DNA of 64,000 bases from Barnesiella viscericola DSM 18177 (GTDB lineage Bacteria; Bacteroidota; Bacteroidia; Bacteroidales; Barnesiellaceae), in NCBI RefSeq assembly GCF_000512915.1, contig NZ_CP007034.1, positions 2,604,501 to 2,668,500 of the forward strand, written 5' to 3'. Below are positions 17,962 through 27,143 of the stretch, piece after piece. Positions within the stretch are counted from its first letter, which is position 1. The number at the start of each line of letters is the position of its first letter. Under the pieces are notes generated by a model that ran no database searches, was not told the origin of the DNA, and was given only the letters and a program-made list of their open reading frames with translations. The position numbers and the translations under genes are program-made.

Positions 17962-19116
17962 ATGATTAACAGATTTGTATTAAACGAAGTCTCCTACTTC
18001 GGACCCGGAGCTCGGGAAGTGCTCCCCAAAGAGATTGCCCGCCTTGGGTTGAAAAAGGCCTTTGTCGCTACCGACAAGGATTTGATCAAGTTCGGTGTGG
18101 CCGATAAGGTGCTGAGTGTGCTTAGCCAGGCCGGTATCCCTTATGAAATTTTTAGTGACATCAAGCCCAATCCTACCGTCTCCAATGTCAAGGCCGGGGT
18201 AGCCGCCTATGCTGCTTCGGGGGCTGACTTTATCATCGCTATCGGCGGTGGGTCGTCGATGGATACGGCCAAGGCCATCGGCATCATCACCAACAATCCC
18301 GAGTTCAGCGACGTGGTTTCGCTCGAAGGGGTGGCCGACACCAAGAAGAAATCGGTCCCCATCATTGCCCTGCCCACCACTGCCGGTACGGCTGCCGAGG
18401 TGACCATCAACTATGTGATTACCGACGAGAAGAATCAGAAGAAGATGGTTTGCGTCGACCCGAACGACATTCCGGCCATTGCCATTGTCGATGCCGAACT
18501 CATGTACACCCTGCCCAAGAGCCTCACCGCATCGACCGGGCTCGATGCGCTCACCCATGCCATCGAAGGACTCATTACCAAAGGTGCCTGGGAGATGAGC
18601 GACATGTTTGAAATCAAGGCCATCGAGATGATAACCCGCTACCTGGAAACGGCTGTGAACGAGCCGACCAATGCCGAGGCCCGCAACGGTATGGCCGTGG
18701 CTCAGTACATCGCCGGCATGGCCTTCTCGAACGTCGGTCTGGGTGTGGTACACGGTATGGCCCACCCGCTGGGAGCCATCTTCGATATTCCTCACGGGGT
18801 GGCTAATGCCTTGCTGTTGCCCACCGTTATGGAGTTCAATGCCCCCGCGGCACTCGACAAGTATGTCGAGATAGCCAAGGCCATGAATGTCTACTCCGCC
18901 GGCATGAGCCGTGAGGAGGCTGCCGATGCCGCCGTGAAAGCCGTGAAGGATCTCGCCGTGCGGGTGGGTATCCCGCAGCACCTGTCGCAACTGGGCATCG
19001 AGGAGAAAGACCTGCCGCGCCTGGCCAAGGCGGCCTATGCCGATGTATGCACGCCGGGTAATCCGAGAGAAGTAAACGAAGAGATAATTTTGGACTTGTA
19101 TAAGAAAGTATTATAG
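17962..19116 (+). CDS. fucO: Lactaldehyde reductase (iron-dependent alcohol dehydrogenase)
   Basis: Reduces L-lactaldehyde from fuculose-1-phosphate cleavage to 1,2-propanediol with NADH, regenerating NAD+ during anaerobic growth. The product of 384 residues is a group III Fe-ADH: an N-terminal dinucleotide-binding domain with IAIGGGSSMDTAKA, then the Fe ligands D195 and H199 (LDALTHAIEG), H264 (VHGMAHPLGA) and H278 (IPHGVANALLLP). ATG 17962 (MINRFVLNEVSYFG) is chosen because it starts the conserved N terminus; the frame is open further upstream. It is 4 bp from fucA. Placement between fucI and fucA differs from the fucRIAKP order I know from Bacteroides. Confidence 0.95.
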   Translation: MINRFVLNEVSYFGPGAREVLPKEIARLGLKKAFVATDKDLIKFGVADKVLSVLSQAGIPYEIFSDIKPNPTVSNVKAGVAAYAASGADFIIAIGGGSSMDTAKAIGIITNNPEFSDVVSLEGVADTKKKSVPIIALPTTAGTAAEVTINYVITDEKNQKKMVCVDPNDIPAIAIVDAELMYTLPKSLTASTGLDALTHAIEGLITKGAWEMSDMFEIKAIEMITRYLETAVNEPTNAEARNGMAVAQYIAGMAFSNVGLGVVHGMAHPLGAIFDIPHGVANALLLPTVMEFNAPAALDKYVEIAKAMNVYSAGMSREEAADAAVKAVKDLAVRVGIPQHLSQLGIEEKDLPRLAKAAYADVCTPGNPREVNEEIILDLYKKVL

Positions 19117-19120
19117 GATT

Positions 19121-19759
19121 ATGATAACGAACGAACATATCGAACAATTCATTGCACAGGCCCATCGGGTGGGCGATGCCGGGCTCACCGTGTGCAGCAG
19201 CGGCAACATATCCTGGCGTGTGGGCGATGAGGTACTGCTCTCGGGCACCGGCTCGTGGGTACCTGTCCTGCCCAAGGAGAAGGTGGCTGTATGCCGGCTC
19301 GAAACCGGCGAAGTGCTGAACGGCGTGAAGCCCTCGATGGAGAGCGGATTCCACCTGGGAGTATTGCGAGAACGTCCCGACGTGAATGTGGTGCTCCACT
19401 TCCAGTCGCCCTATGCCACGGCGGTGGCCTGTATGTCGGAACAGCCGAAGGACTTCAACGTGACGGCCGAGGTGCCTTGTCACGTGGGGGCCGAGATTCC
19501 CGTGATTCCCTATTATCGGCCGGGTTCGAAGGAGTTGGCTGCTGCCGTCATTGCCGCCATGAAGGACCACAACTCCGTCCTGTTGCGGAAGCACGGTCAG
19601 GTGGTGTGTGGAAAAGATTTTGACCAGGCTTTCGAGCGGGCCATGTTTTTCGAGATGGCCTGTCGCATCATTATCCTTTCGGGGGGACGGTACGGCACCC
19701 TCTCGCCTGCCGAGATTGACGACCTGGAAACGTATGTATTAGGAAAGAAGACCCCATGA
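19121..19759 (+). CDS. fucA: L-fuculose-1-phosphate aldolase, class II
   Basis: Zinc aldolase that cleaves L-fuculose-1-phosphate to dihydroxyacetone phosphate and L-lactaldehyde. The 212-residue length is typical. The phosphate-site motif SSGNISW (residues 26-32) and the catalytic Glu74 (MESGFHL) are present. By position the zinc ligands are H93, Q95 and H158. The usual H-x-H pair reads H93-F94-Q95, so the second ligand is a glutamine rather than histidine. Given its place in an intact operon the enzyme is probably functional. It overlaps fucK by 4 bp, suggesting translational coupling. Confidence 0.92.
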   Translation: MITNEHIEQFIAQAHRVGDAGLTVCSSGNISWRVGDEVLLSGTGSWVPVLPKEKVAVCRLETGEVLNGVKPSMESGFHLGVLRERPDVNVVLHFQSPYATAVACMSEQPKDFNVTAEVPCHVGAEIPVIPYYRPGSKELAAAVIAAMKDHNSVLLRKHGQVVCGKDFDQAFERAMFFEMACRIIILSGGRYGTLSPAEIDDLETYVLGKKTP

Positions 19760-21114
19760 AAGAAGCCTATCTCGCCGTAGATTTCGGGGGCGGTAGCGGG
19801 CGTGTAATCGCCGGCTACCCCGCCGAAGGAGGGCTCCAACTGGAAACCGTCTACCGCTTCCCCAACCGGCAGGTGCGCATGGGCGGACACATTTACTGGG
19901 ATTTCCTCTCGTTGTTTGAAGATATGAAACGGGGAATCCGTATGGCCGTCGACAAGGGCTACCGCATCAAGAGCGTCGGTATTGACACCTGGGGGGTGGA
20001 TTTCGGGTTGATTGACAAGCAGGGCAACCTGCTGGGCAACCCGGTGTGCTACCGCGACAGCCGCACCGACGGCATGCCGGAGCAGGTTTTTGCCCGCATC
20101 GATCCCAGTGCGCACTATGCCGTGGCCGGTACGCAGGTGATGGCCATCAATACGCTCTTCCAGCTCTATGCCATGAAGCAGGAGGGGAGTCCGCTGCTCG
20201 ACGTGGCCGACCGGTTGCTGTTCATGCCCGACCTGTTCAGTTATTTCCTGACCGGGGTGGCCAACAACGAGTACAGCATAGCCTCTACCTCGGAGTTGAT
20301 GGATATCCGGGCCTGCCGGTGGAACGAGACGCTCATGCGCGAGCTGGGTTTGCCGGAACATCTCTTCGGCGACATCGTGATGCCGGGGACGAGCCGGGGT
20401 GTCTTGAAGCCCGATGTGAAGGAAGAACTGGGGCTGGACTACGATGTGGAGGTGATTGCCGTGGCCTCGCACGACACGGCCAGCGCCGTGTATGCTGTCC
20501 CGACAGCTGCCGACGGTGAGGTGACCGCCTTTCTCAGCTCGGGCACCTGGTCGTTGCTGGGAGTGGTATGCGACGAGCCTGTCCTCACCGAAGAGGCCCG
20601 ACTGCACGGCTTTACCAACGAAGGTGGAGCCGAGGGAAAAATCTGTTTCCTGCAAAACATCACCGGTCTGTGGATTCTCCAACGGCTGATGAGCGAATGG
20701 GGCGATGCCGGTCTATGTACCGACTACGAGGTGTTGATTCCGGCAGCCGAAGAGGCCGAGTTTGCCACGTGCATCGATGTCGACGATACCCGGTTTGCCA
20801 GTCCGGTGAATATGGCCGATGCCATTGTCGGCTACTGTCGGGAACAGGGAACGCCCGAGCCACATACGCAGGGCGAGTTCGTCAAGTGTGTACTCCTCTC
20901 TCTGGCCGAGCGCTATCGACGGGGGGTCGAAGGGTTGAACCGGTTGTTGCCCTGCCCGATAACCCGATTGCAAATTATCGGGGGCGGCTCGCAAAACCGT
21001 TATCTGAATCGGTTGACGTCCCAGTCTACCGGCTTGCCGGTTACGGCAGGCCCCGTAGAGGCGACCGCTATCGGCAACATACGGGCGCAGATGGAACTGG
21101 TTGCCCGTCGCTGA
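19756..21114 (+). CDS. fucK: L-fuculokinase / rhamnulokinase-type FGGY kinase
   Basis: Phosphorylates L-fuculose at C1 with ATP, feeding FucA. The 452-residue protein is a two-domain FGGY carbohydrate kinase. The N-terminal phosphate-binding segment AVDFGGGSGRV, the substrate region IDTWGVDFGLID and YRDSRT, and the C-terminal nucleotide site LSSGTWSLLG with IIGGGSQNRYLNRL are all visible. Motif details look closer to RhaB rhamnulokinases than to enterobacterial FucK, as I expect for Bacteroidetes fucose kinases. The fucose assignment therefore rests on its neighbours. The start overlaps the fucA stop. Confidence 0.9.
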   Translation: MKEAYLAVDFGGGSGRVIAGYPAEGGLQLETVYRFPNRQVRMGGHIYWDFLSLFEDMKRGIRMAVDKGYRIKSVGIDTWGVDFGLIDKQGNLLGNPVCYRDSRTDGMPEQVFARIDPSAHYAVAGTQVMAINTLFQLYAMKQEGSPLLDVADRLLFMPDLFSYFLTGVANNEYSIASTSELMDIRACRWNETLMRELGLPEHLFGDIVMPGTSRGVLKPDVKEELGLDYDVEVIAVASHDTASAVYAVPTAADGEVTAFLSSGTWSLLGVVCDEPVLTEEARLHGFTNEGGAEGKICFLQNITGLWILQRLMSEWGDAGLCTDYEVLIPAAEEAEFATCIDVDDTRFASPVNMADAIVGYCREQGTPEPHTQGEFVKCVLLSLAERYRRGVEGLNRLLPCPITRLQIIGGGSQNRYLNRLTSQSTGLPVTAGPVEATAIGNIRAQMELVARR

Positions 21115-21155
21115 AAAACCTATGAATGAATCTTAATCTTTTAATCTGACTATCC

Positions 21156-22457
21156 ATGAAAATATCAATCGTGAGTAAAAACGGGGTGAGCTATTTGCTG
21201 CCGTTTATCCTCATAACCACCTGTTTTGCCTTGTGGGGATTTGCCAACGACATCACCAACCCGATGGTCAAGGCCTTTTCGAAAATCTTCCGCATGAGCG
21301 TGACCGACGGGACGCTGGTGCAGGTAGCCTTCTACGGAGGCTATTTTGCCATGGCTTTCCCGGCAGCCATGTTTATCCGCAAGTACACCTACAAGGCCGG
21401 TGTGCTGCTGGGGCTCGGCCTCTATGCGCTGGGTGCGCTGGCCTTTTTCCCGGCCAAGTTGACGGGCAACTACTATCCGTTTCTGTTGGCCTATTTTATC
21501 ATGACCTGCGGTCTGTCGTTTCTCGAAACCAGTTGTAACCCCTATATTCTCTCCATGGGTTCCGAGGAGACGGCAACCCGCCGGCTCAACCTGGCCCAGG
21601 CCTTCAACCCCATCGGCTCGCTGCTGGGCATGTATGTGGCCATGAATTTTATCCAGAACAAGCTGCACCCGTTGGATACGGCCGAAAGGGCACAGCTCTC
21701 TCATGCCGAATTTGAGGCCATACGCGATTATGACCTGTCGGTGCTCATTGCCCCCTATCTGATTATCGGGGTGGTGATTCTCGTGATGCTGCTGGTCATT
21801 CGGTCGACGCCGATGCCCCGGAATGCCGATACTTCCAAGTCTATCGACTTTATTCCCACGCTGAAACGCATCTTTTCCAAGAGACATTATAAGTACGGCG
21901 TTGTCGCACAGTTCTTCTACGTAGGGGCACAGATCATGTGCTGGACCTTTATTATCCAGTACGGTACCCATCTGTTCACGTCGCAAGGTATGGAAGAGCA
22001 GGCGGCCGAGGTGTTGTCGCAGAAATACAATATCATAGCCATGGTTATCTTTTGCGTGAGCCGTTTCATCTGTACCTTTATCTTGAAGTATGTGAAGCCG
22101 GGCCGGCTTTTGATGGTGCTGGCGGTGGCGGCGCTTGTGCTCACGGCCGGGGTGATATTCTGTGTGGAGAGCGTTTGGGGCATGTATTGTCTGGTCGGGG
22201 TTTCGGCCTGCATGTCGCTGATGTTCCCCACCATCTACGGCATAGCCCTGAAAGGCATGGGCGACGATGCCAAGTTCGGTGCCGCCGGCCTTATCATGGC
22301 CATCTTGGGCGGGTCGGTGTTGCCGCCGGTTCAGGCCGCTATCATCGACTGCAAGGAGCTGTTCGGCATGCCGGCCGTGAATGTATCGTTCATTCTTCCC
22401 TTCATCTGTTTCGTGGTGATTGTCATCTACGGTTATCACATGCGCCGGGCGGTGTGA
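21156..22457 (+). CDS. fucP: L-fucose:H+ symporter permease
   Basis: Major-facilitator inner-membrane transporter importing L-fucose with protons. The 433 residues contain about twelve hydrophobic segments. FHS/FucP-type features are LITTCFALWGFANDITNPMVKAF in TM1 and the following loop, GLSFLETSCNPYI, and NLAQAFNPIGSLLGMY. A central cytoplasmic loop separates the two six-helix bundles. It is the last gene of the fucose unit and is followed by a long hairpin at 22519-22566. Confidence 0.95.
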   Translation: MKISIVSKNGVSYLLPFILITTCFALWGFANDITNPMVKAFSKIFRMSVTDGTLVQVAFYGGYFAMAFPAAMFIRKYTYKAGVLLGLGLYALGALAFFPAKLTGNYYPFLLAYFIMTCGLSFLETSCNPYILSMGSEETATRRLNLAQAFNPIGSLLGMYVAMNFIQNKLHPLDTAERAQLSHAEFEAIRDYDLSVLIAPYLIIGVVILVMLLVIRSTPMPRNADTSKSIDFIPTLKRIFSKRHYKYGVVAQFFYVGAQIMCWTFIIQYGTHLFTSQGMEEQAAEVLSQKYNIIAMVIFCVSRFICTFILKYVKPGRLLMVLAVAALVLTAGVIFCVESVWGMYCLVGVSACMSLMFPTIYGIALKGMGDDAKFGAAGLIMAILGGSVLPPVQAAIIDCKELFGMPAVNVSFILPFICFVVIVIYGYHMRRAV

Positions 22458-22518
22458 GTGTTTTTCACGCACCCGCTTTCTGTGGAGTGTATGGGTTAAA
22501 GTGATACCTTTGTTGCGG

Positions 22519-22566
22519 GTAGGGTGAGTGGCTTTCTCGATTGCGCGGGAAAGCCACTTGCCCTAC
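22519..22566 (+). terminator. Long hairpin after fucP (terminator or small RNA)
   Basis: GTAGGGTGAGTGGCTTTC (22519-22536) pairs with 22549-22566, with two G-T pairs and no other mismatch. It is followed by a modest T-rich tail (TCTTGTTTTC). A TACCTTTG element ends 6 bp before the stem, so the hairpin could alternatively begin its own short transcript. Confidence 0.6.
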
Positions 22567-22717
22567 TCTTGTTTTCGGGGCGGGAGACCGGGGTGAAAAA
22601 GGGGGACCGTGGGTTGTTTACTGGTTGGGTGGGGGATATTTTGAAGCAATGATGAAAAATCAGACGGCCTATTGCGCATTTCAACCTCTATTTTGGTCGT
22701 TTCACCGGCAGGCGGGT

Positions 22718-22747
22718 GTTGGATAACCCGTAAGGGTCGTAACTTTG
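22718..22747 (+). promoter_or_regulatory. Promoter of the metal-efflux operon
   Basis: GTTG (22718-22721) and TAACTTTG (22740-22747) with an 18-bp spacer; predicted start near 22754, about 24 nt before the ATG. Confidence 0.6.
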
Positions 22748-22777
22748 TAACGATTATAAATTTAGTATCTATCACAT

Positions 22778-25700
22778 ATGTTTGCAAAGATCGTACACTT
22801 TTCAGTCCGAAGGAAGCTGTTTGTAGCCCTGACTACGCTGCTGCTTCTGGCGGGGGGCGTCTACTCCATGCTGACGTTGCCCATCGATGCCGTGCCCGAC
22901 ATTACCAACAACCAGGTGCAGATTGTCACCGTGTCGCCCACGTTGGCTCCGCAAGAGGTGGAACAGCTCATTACCTTCCCTATCGAGATAGCCATGAGCA
23001 ACGTGATGAATGTCGAGGAGATACGCTCGGTATCGCGTTTCGGGCTGTCGCTCGTGACGGTGGTTTTCAAGGAGGACGTGCCCACGTTGGATGCCCGCCA
23101 GCTGGTCAACGAGCAGATTCAAATGGTGTCGGGCGAGATTCCACCCGAGCTGGGAACGCCCGAGCTAATGCCTATCACCACCGGATTGGGTGAGATTTAT
23201 CAATATGTACTCAAAGTGGCGCCGGGCTATGAAGACCGCTACGACGCCATGGAGCTGCGCACCATTCAGGACTGGATTGTGAAGCGGCAGCTCTCGGGTA
23301 TTCCCGGCATCGTCGAAATCAACAGCTTCGGCGGTTATCTGAAACAATACGAAGTAGCGGTCGATCCCGATGCCCTCTATTCGCTCAACATCACCATCGG
23401 CGAGGTGTTCGAGGCCCTGAGCCGCAACAACCAGAACACCGGCGGTAGCTATATCGAGAAAGTGAACCGGGCCTACTATATCCGCTCGGAGGGTATGATT
23501 AACGACCTGAAAGATGTGGAGCAGATTGTGGTGACCAACCGGGGCGGTATACCGGTACACATCGGCGACATCGGCCGGGTGCAGTTCGGTGCTCCCAAGC
23601 GCTTCGGAGCCATGACCAAGGACGGTGAGGGCGAGTGTGTGGGTGGTATCGCCATGATGCTCAAAGGGGCCAACGCCAACGTGGTGACCAAGGAGTTGGA
23701 GAAGCGGGTGGCCAAGGTGCAGCAGATGTTGCCCGAAGGAGTGTCGGTCGAGCCTTACCTGAACCGCTCGGAACTGGTGAACCGCAATATCTCGACCGTG
23801 ATACGCAACCTGGTAGAGGGTGCCATCATTGTGTTCCTGGTGCTCATCATCTTCCTGGGGAATGTGCGGGCCGGCCTGATTGTGGCGTCGGTCATTCCGC
23901 TGGCCATGCTCTTTGCCTTTATCCTGATGCGTATCTTCAACGTGTCGGCCAACTTGATGAGTCTCGGTGCCATCGACTTCGGTATCGTGGTCGACGGCTC
24001 CATCGTCATCTTGGAGGGTATCCTGGCCCATCTCTACGGGAAGGAGCTCAGGGGTCGCACCCTCACTCGTGAACAGATGAACGACGAGGTGGAAAAGGGG
24101 GCCGGGCGTGTGGTGCGCAGTGCCACGTTTGCCGTGCTCATCATCTTGATTGTGTTCTTCCCCATCTTGACCCTCTCGGGAATTGAAGGAAAATATTTTA
24201 CGCCTATGGCCAAGACCCTGGTCTTCTGTATCATAGGTGCCCTTATTCTCTCCTTGACCTATGTGCCCATGATGGCTTCGCTCTGCCTGAAACGCACCAC
24301 GACCGTCAAACGCACGCTGGCCGACCGTTTCTTCGGTTGGTTGAACCGGATTTACCACCGGGCACTCCGTTTCAGTCTGGCCCACGTGTGGGGAACCATC
24401 GCCGGAGCATTTGTCGCTCTGATACTCTCCCTGCTGCTCTTCACGAAATTGGGAGCCGAGTTTATTCCTACTCTCGACGAGGGTGATTTTGCCATGCAGA
24501 TGACCCTCCCGGCCGGTAGCTCGCTGAGTCGGAGCATCGAGGTCTCGCTCGATGCCGAGAAACGGTTGAAGGAGCGTTTCCCCGAAATCAAGCATGTGGT
24601 GGCCAAAATCGGTACGGCCGAGGTGCCCACCGACCCGATGGCGGTCGAAGATGCCGACGTGATGATTGTCATGAAGCCATTCAGCGAATGGACCTCGGCG
24701 TCGAGCCGGGCCGAGATGGTGGAGAAGATGAAACAGTGTCTGGATTCCGTCGAAGGGGCCGAGTTCAATTTCAGCCAGCCTATCCAACTCCGGTTCAACG
24801 AGTTGATGACGGGTGCCAAGGCCGATATTGCCATCAAGCTCTATGGAGAGGATATGACCGAGCTGTACAGTAAAGCCCGCGAGGCTGCCCGCTACGTCGA
24901 GCAGGTGCCGGGTGCCGCCGATGTGCAGGTTGAGCAGGCCATGGGTCTGCCGCAGTTGCTCATTCATTTCGACCGGGCCAAGATAGCCCGCTACGGCATC
25001 GACATCGAAGAGCTGAACACCGTAATCCGCACCGCCTATGCCGGCGAGACGGCAGGTGTCGTCTTTGAGAACGAACGCCGGTTCGACCTCGTGGTACGTC
25101 TGGACAAGGAGAAAGTGAGCGACTTGAACATCGACAAGCTCTTTGTTCGCACGAAAGACAACATTCAACTCCCGTTGAGCGAGGTGGCCAGCATCGACCT
25201 GGTGAACGGTCCGCTCCAAATCAACCGCGACGCCACCAAACGTCGGGTGGTAATCGGGGTGAATGTGCGCGATGCCGACATTCAGCAGGTAGTGAGCCAG
25301 ATCAGAGAGTCGCTCGACAAGAATGTGAAACTCAAACCCGGCTACTACTTTGAATACGGCGGCCAGTTCGAGAACCTGCAAAATGCCATCAGCACCCTCA
25401 CGGTGGTTATCCCCATCGCTCTGATGCTCATTCTGTTGCTGCTCTTCTTTGCCTTTCACAGCGTCACCTATTCGCTGGTCGTATTCTCTACCGTGCCCCT
25501 CTCGCTTATCGGCGGAATCGTGGCCCTGTGGCTGCGGGGCTTGCCATTCAGTATCTCGGCCGGTGTGGGCTTCATCGCCCTCTTCGGTGTAGCGGTGCTG
25601 AACGGTATCTTGATGATTAACCATTTCAACGACATACGCAACCGCACGCAATATGCCCGATGCACCAACCGCATCATTGCCGAGGGGTGTCCGCATCTGT

Positions 25701-27103
25701 TGCGCCCTGTCTTCCTGACCGGACTGGTGGCCTCGCTGGGTTTTGTGCCGATGGCTGTTGCCACCTCGGCCGGTGCCGAGGTACAGCGTCCGCTGGCTAC
25801 CGTGGTGATTGGCGGACTGATTGTCTCGACGGTGCTGACCCTGATTATTATCCCCGTCTTTTATCGGGTGGTAGGCATGCTGGCCGCCCGTCGCTTGCGT
25901 AGGAAGAGCCGTCGCTCGATGCGCAAGGCTGCGCTGACTGTCGCTCTCGTGGCACTTGCCTGGCCGGCCGTACAGGCTCAGCAGACGGTTTCGATGGACC
26001 AGGCGGTCGAGATTGCCTTGAACAACAACCCCCGCTTGAAGATGGCCGAATCGGAGATTGAGCGGGCTCGGGTCTCGAAGGGTGAGGCCTGGGACGGCGG
26101 CAGTACCTCGTTCAGCTATTCGTGGGGGCAACTCAATGGTCCCGACTGTCACGACAACGAGCTCTCCATCGAGCAGTCGCTCGGTTCCCTGCTCACCCCC
26201 TTCTACAAGAATGCCTTGGCCAACACCCAAATCAGCAAGGGTGAGAGCTATCGCGACATGGTGAAGCGTGAGGTGAAGGCCGAGGTGAAACGGGCGTGGG
26301 CCTATTACCAGTATGCCTTCCATCTCAACACGTTGTACAACGGGCAGAAGGAGTTGGCCGAACGGCTCAGAAACAGTGGCGAGCAACGCTACCAGCAGGG
26401 CGACATCGACCTGGCCGAACGCAACATGATTACCGCCTTGGCTACCGACCTCTATACCCGTTGGCTCGAAGCCTCCGAAGAGTTGTCGCTGTCCGAGCGC
26501 CGGTTTGCCTGGGCCTGTTACAGCGATGAACCTTTGTCGCCGGCCGATACTTCGCTGGCCGTGATGCCCATGCCGGCCGCCAGCTTGTCGCTCTCGTCAC
26601 GCCATCTCGACTATTTCAACGCTCAGGTGCAGGAGAAGAAGGAGATGTTGAAAATCGAGCGCAGCCGTTTCTTCCCCGAGTTTTCGGTAGGGTATGTGCG
26701 CCAGAAGATAGCCCCTGTCTCGGGGTTGAACTCGTGGATGGTAGGCGTCTCCCTGCCCATACTCTTCTTCCCGCAGCAGAGCCGGGCCAAGCAGGCTCGC
26801 ATCGACTTGCAGATTGCCAACTGGCAGGCCGAAGACAACCGTCGCCAGCTCTCCAATCGGGTGAGTGAGTTGCAGAGCCAGCTCGTGCGTCAGCGCGAAC
26901 GGTTGCTCTACTACCAGCGGGCCGCCGTCAAGGAGGCCGAGGCGTTGCAGAACAGCGCGCTGAAAAAATTCCAGGCCAATGAGACCAATATCACCGAGTT
27001 TATACAAAGTCTGAATGCCGCCCGCGAAATCCAGCGGGGCTACATCGAGACCGTCTATGCCTACAACATTACCGTTCTTGAACTGGAACTCTACACCGAG
27101 TAA
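22778..27103 (+). CDS. CzcA/CusA-type heavy-metal RND pump fused to a TolC-type outer-membrane factor
   Basis: Single frame of 1441 residues combining two proteins that are usually separate. Residues 1 to about 1040 form a heavy-metal RND transporter with twelve membrane segments. The HME-RND proton-relay motif AIDFGIVVDGSIVILE carries D400, D406 and E413. From M1048 (25919) a second module begins with a signal-peptide-like segment (MRKAALTVALVALAWPAVQAQ). It continues as a TolC/CzcC outer-membrane factor with ALNNNPRL and long coiled-coil helices to residue 1441. The hydrophobic segment may act as a thirteenth helix or be cleaved after export. Substrate is probably Cu(I), Zn or a similar ion, not determined. 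First gene of an operon with the adaptor and a sensor/regulator pair. Confidence 0.93.
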   Translation: MFAKIVHFSVRRKLFVALTTLLLLAGGVYSMLTLPIDAVPDITNNQVQIVTVSPTLAPQEVEQLITFPIEIAMSNVMNVEEIRSVSRFGLSLVTVVFKEDVPTLDARQLVNEQIQMVSGEIPPELGTPELMPITTGLGEIYQYVLKVAPGYEDRYDAMELRTIQDWIVKRQLSGIPGIVEINSFGGYLKQYEVAVDPDALYSLNITIGEVFEALSRNNQNTGGSYIEKVNRAYYIRSEGMINDLKDVEQIVVTNRGGIPVHIGDIGRVQFGAPKRFGAMTKDGEGECVGGIAMMLKGANANVVTKELEKRVAKVQQMLPEGVSVEPYLNRSELVNRNISTVIRNLVEGAIIVFLVLIIFLGNVRAGLIVASVIPLAMLFAFILMRIFNVSANLMSLGAIDFGIVVDGSIVILEGILAHLYGKELRGRTLTREQMNDEVEKGAGRVVRSATFAVLIILIVFFPILTLSGIEGKYFTPMAKTLVFCIIGALILSLTYVPMMASLCLKRTTTVKRTLADRFFGWLNRIYHRALRFSLAHVWGTIAGAFVALILSLLLFTKLGAEFIPTLDEGDFAMQMTLPAGSSLSRSIEVSLDAEKRLKERFPEIKHVVAKIGTAEVPTDPMAVEDADVMIVMKPFSEWTSASSRAEMVEKMKQCLDSVEGAEFNFSQPIQLRFNELMTGAKADIAIKLYGEDMTELYSKAREAARYVEQVPGAADVQVEQAMGLPQLLIHFDRAKIARYGIDIEELNTVIRTAYAGETAGVVFENERRFDLVVRLDKEKVSDLNIDKLFVRTKDNIQLPLSEVASIDLVNGPLQINRDATKRRVVIGVNVRDADIQQVVSQIRESLDKNVKLKPGYYFEYGGQFENLQNAISTLTVVIPIALMLILLLLFFAFHSVTYSLVVFSTVPLSLIGGIVALWLRGLPFSISAGVGFIALFGVAVLNGILMINHFNDIRNRTQYARCTNRIIAEGCPHLLRPVFLTGLVASLGFVPMAVATSAGAEVQRPLATVVIGGLIVSTVLTLIIIPVFYRVVGMLAARRLRRKSRRSMRKAALTVALVALAWPAVQAQQTVSMDQAVEIALNNNPRLKMAESEIERARVSKGEAWDGGSTSFSYSWGQLNGPDCHDNELSIEQSLGSLLTPFYKNALANTQISKGESYRDMVKREVKAEVKRAWAYYQYAFHLNTLYNGQKELAERLRNSGEQRYQQGDIDLAERNMITALATDLYTRWLEASEELSLSERRFAWACYSDEPLSPADTSLAVMPMPAASLSLSSRHLDYFNAQVQEKKEMLKIERSRFFPEFSVGYVRQKIAPVSGLNSWMVGVSLPILFFPQQSRAKQARIDLQIANWQAEDNRRQLSNRVSELQSQLVRQRERLLYYQRAAVKEAEALQNSALKKFQANETNITEFIQSLNAAREIQRGYIETVYAYNITVLELELYTE

Positions 27104-27143
27104 CCGGCAGCAATCCAATCATTCACCTCAAAAATCCAAGAAA

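Larger units (their letters stand above)
22458..22777. other. Intergenic region fucP to RND operon
   Basis: 320 bp without a gene. It holds a TACCTTTG -7-like element (22505-22512), a long hairpin (22519-22566) and the RND operon promoter (22718-22747). Between 22570 and 22700 I see no structure. Confidence 0.5.

Noticed and set aside
23165-26386. 1073-codon open frame on the minus strand inside the RND pump gene
   Set aside because: It is an antisense shadow caused by GC-rich codon bias; its translation is low-complexity His/Gly/Arg-rich and matches no fold, while the plus-strand pump motifs are intact.
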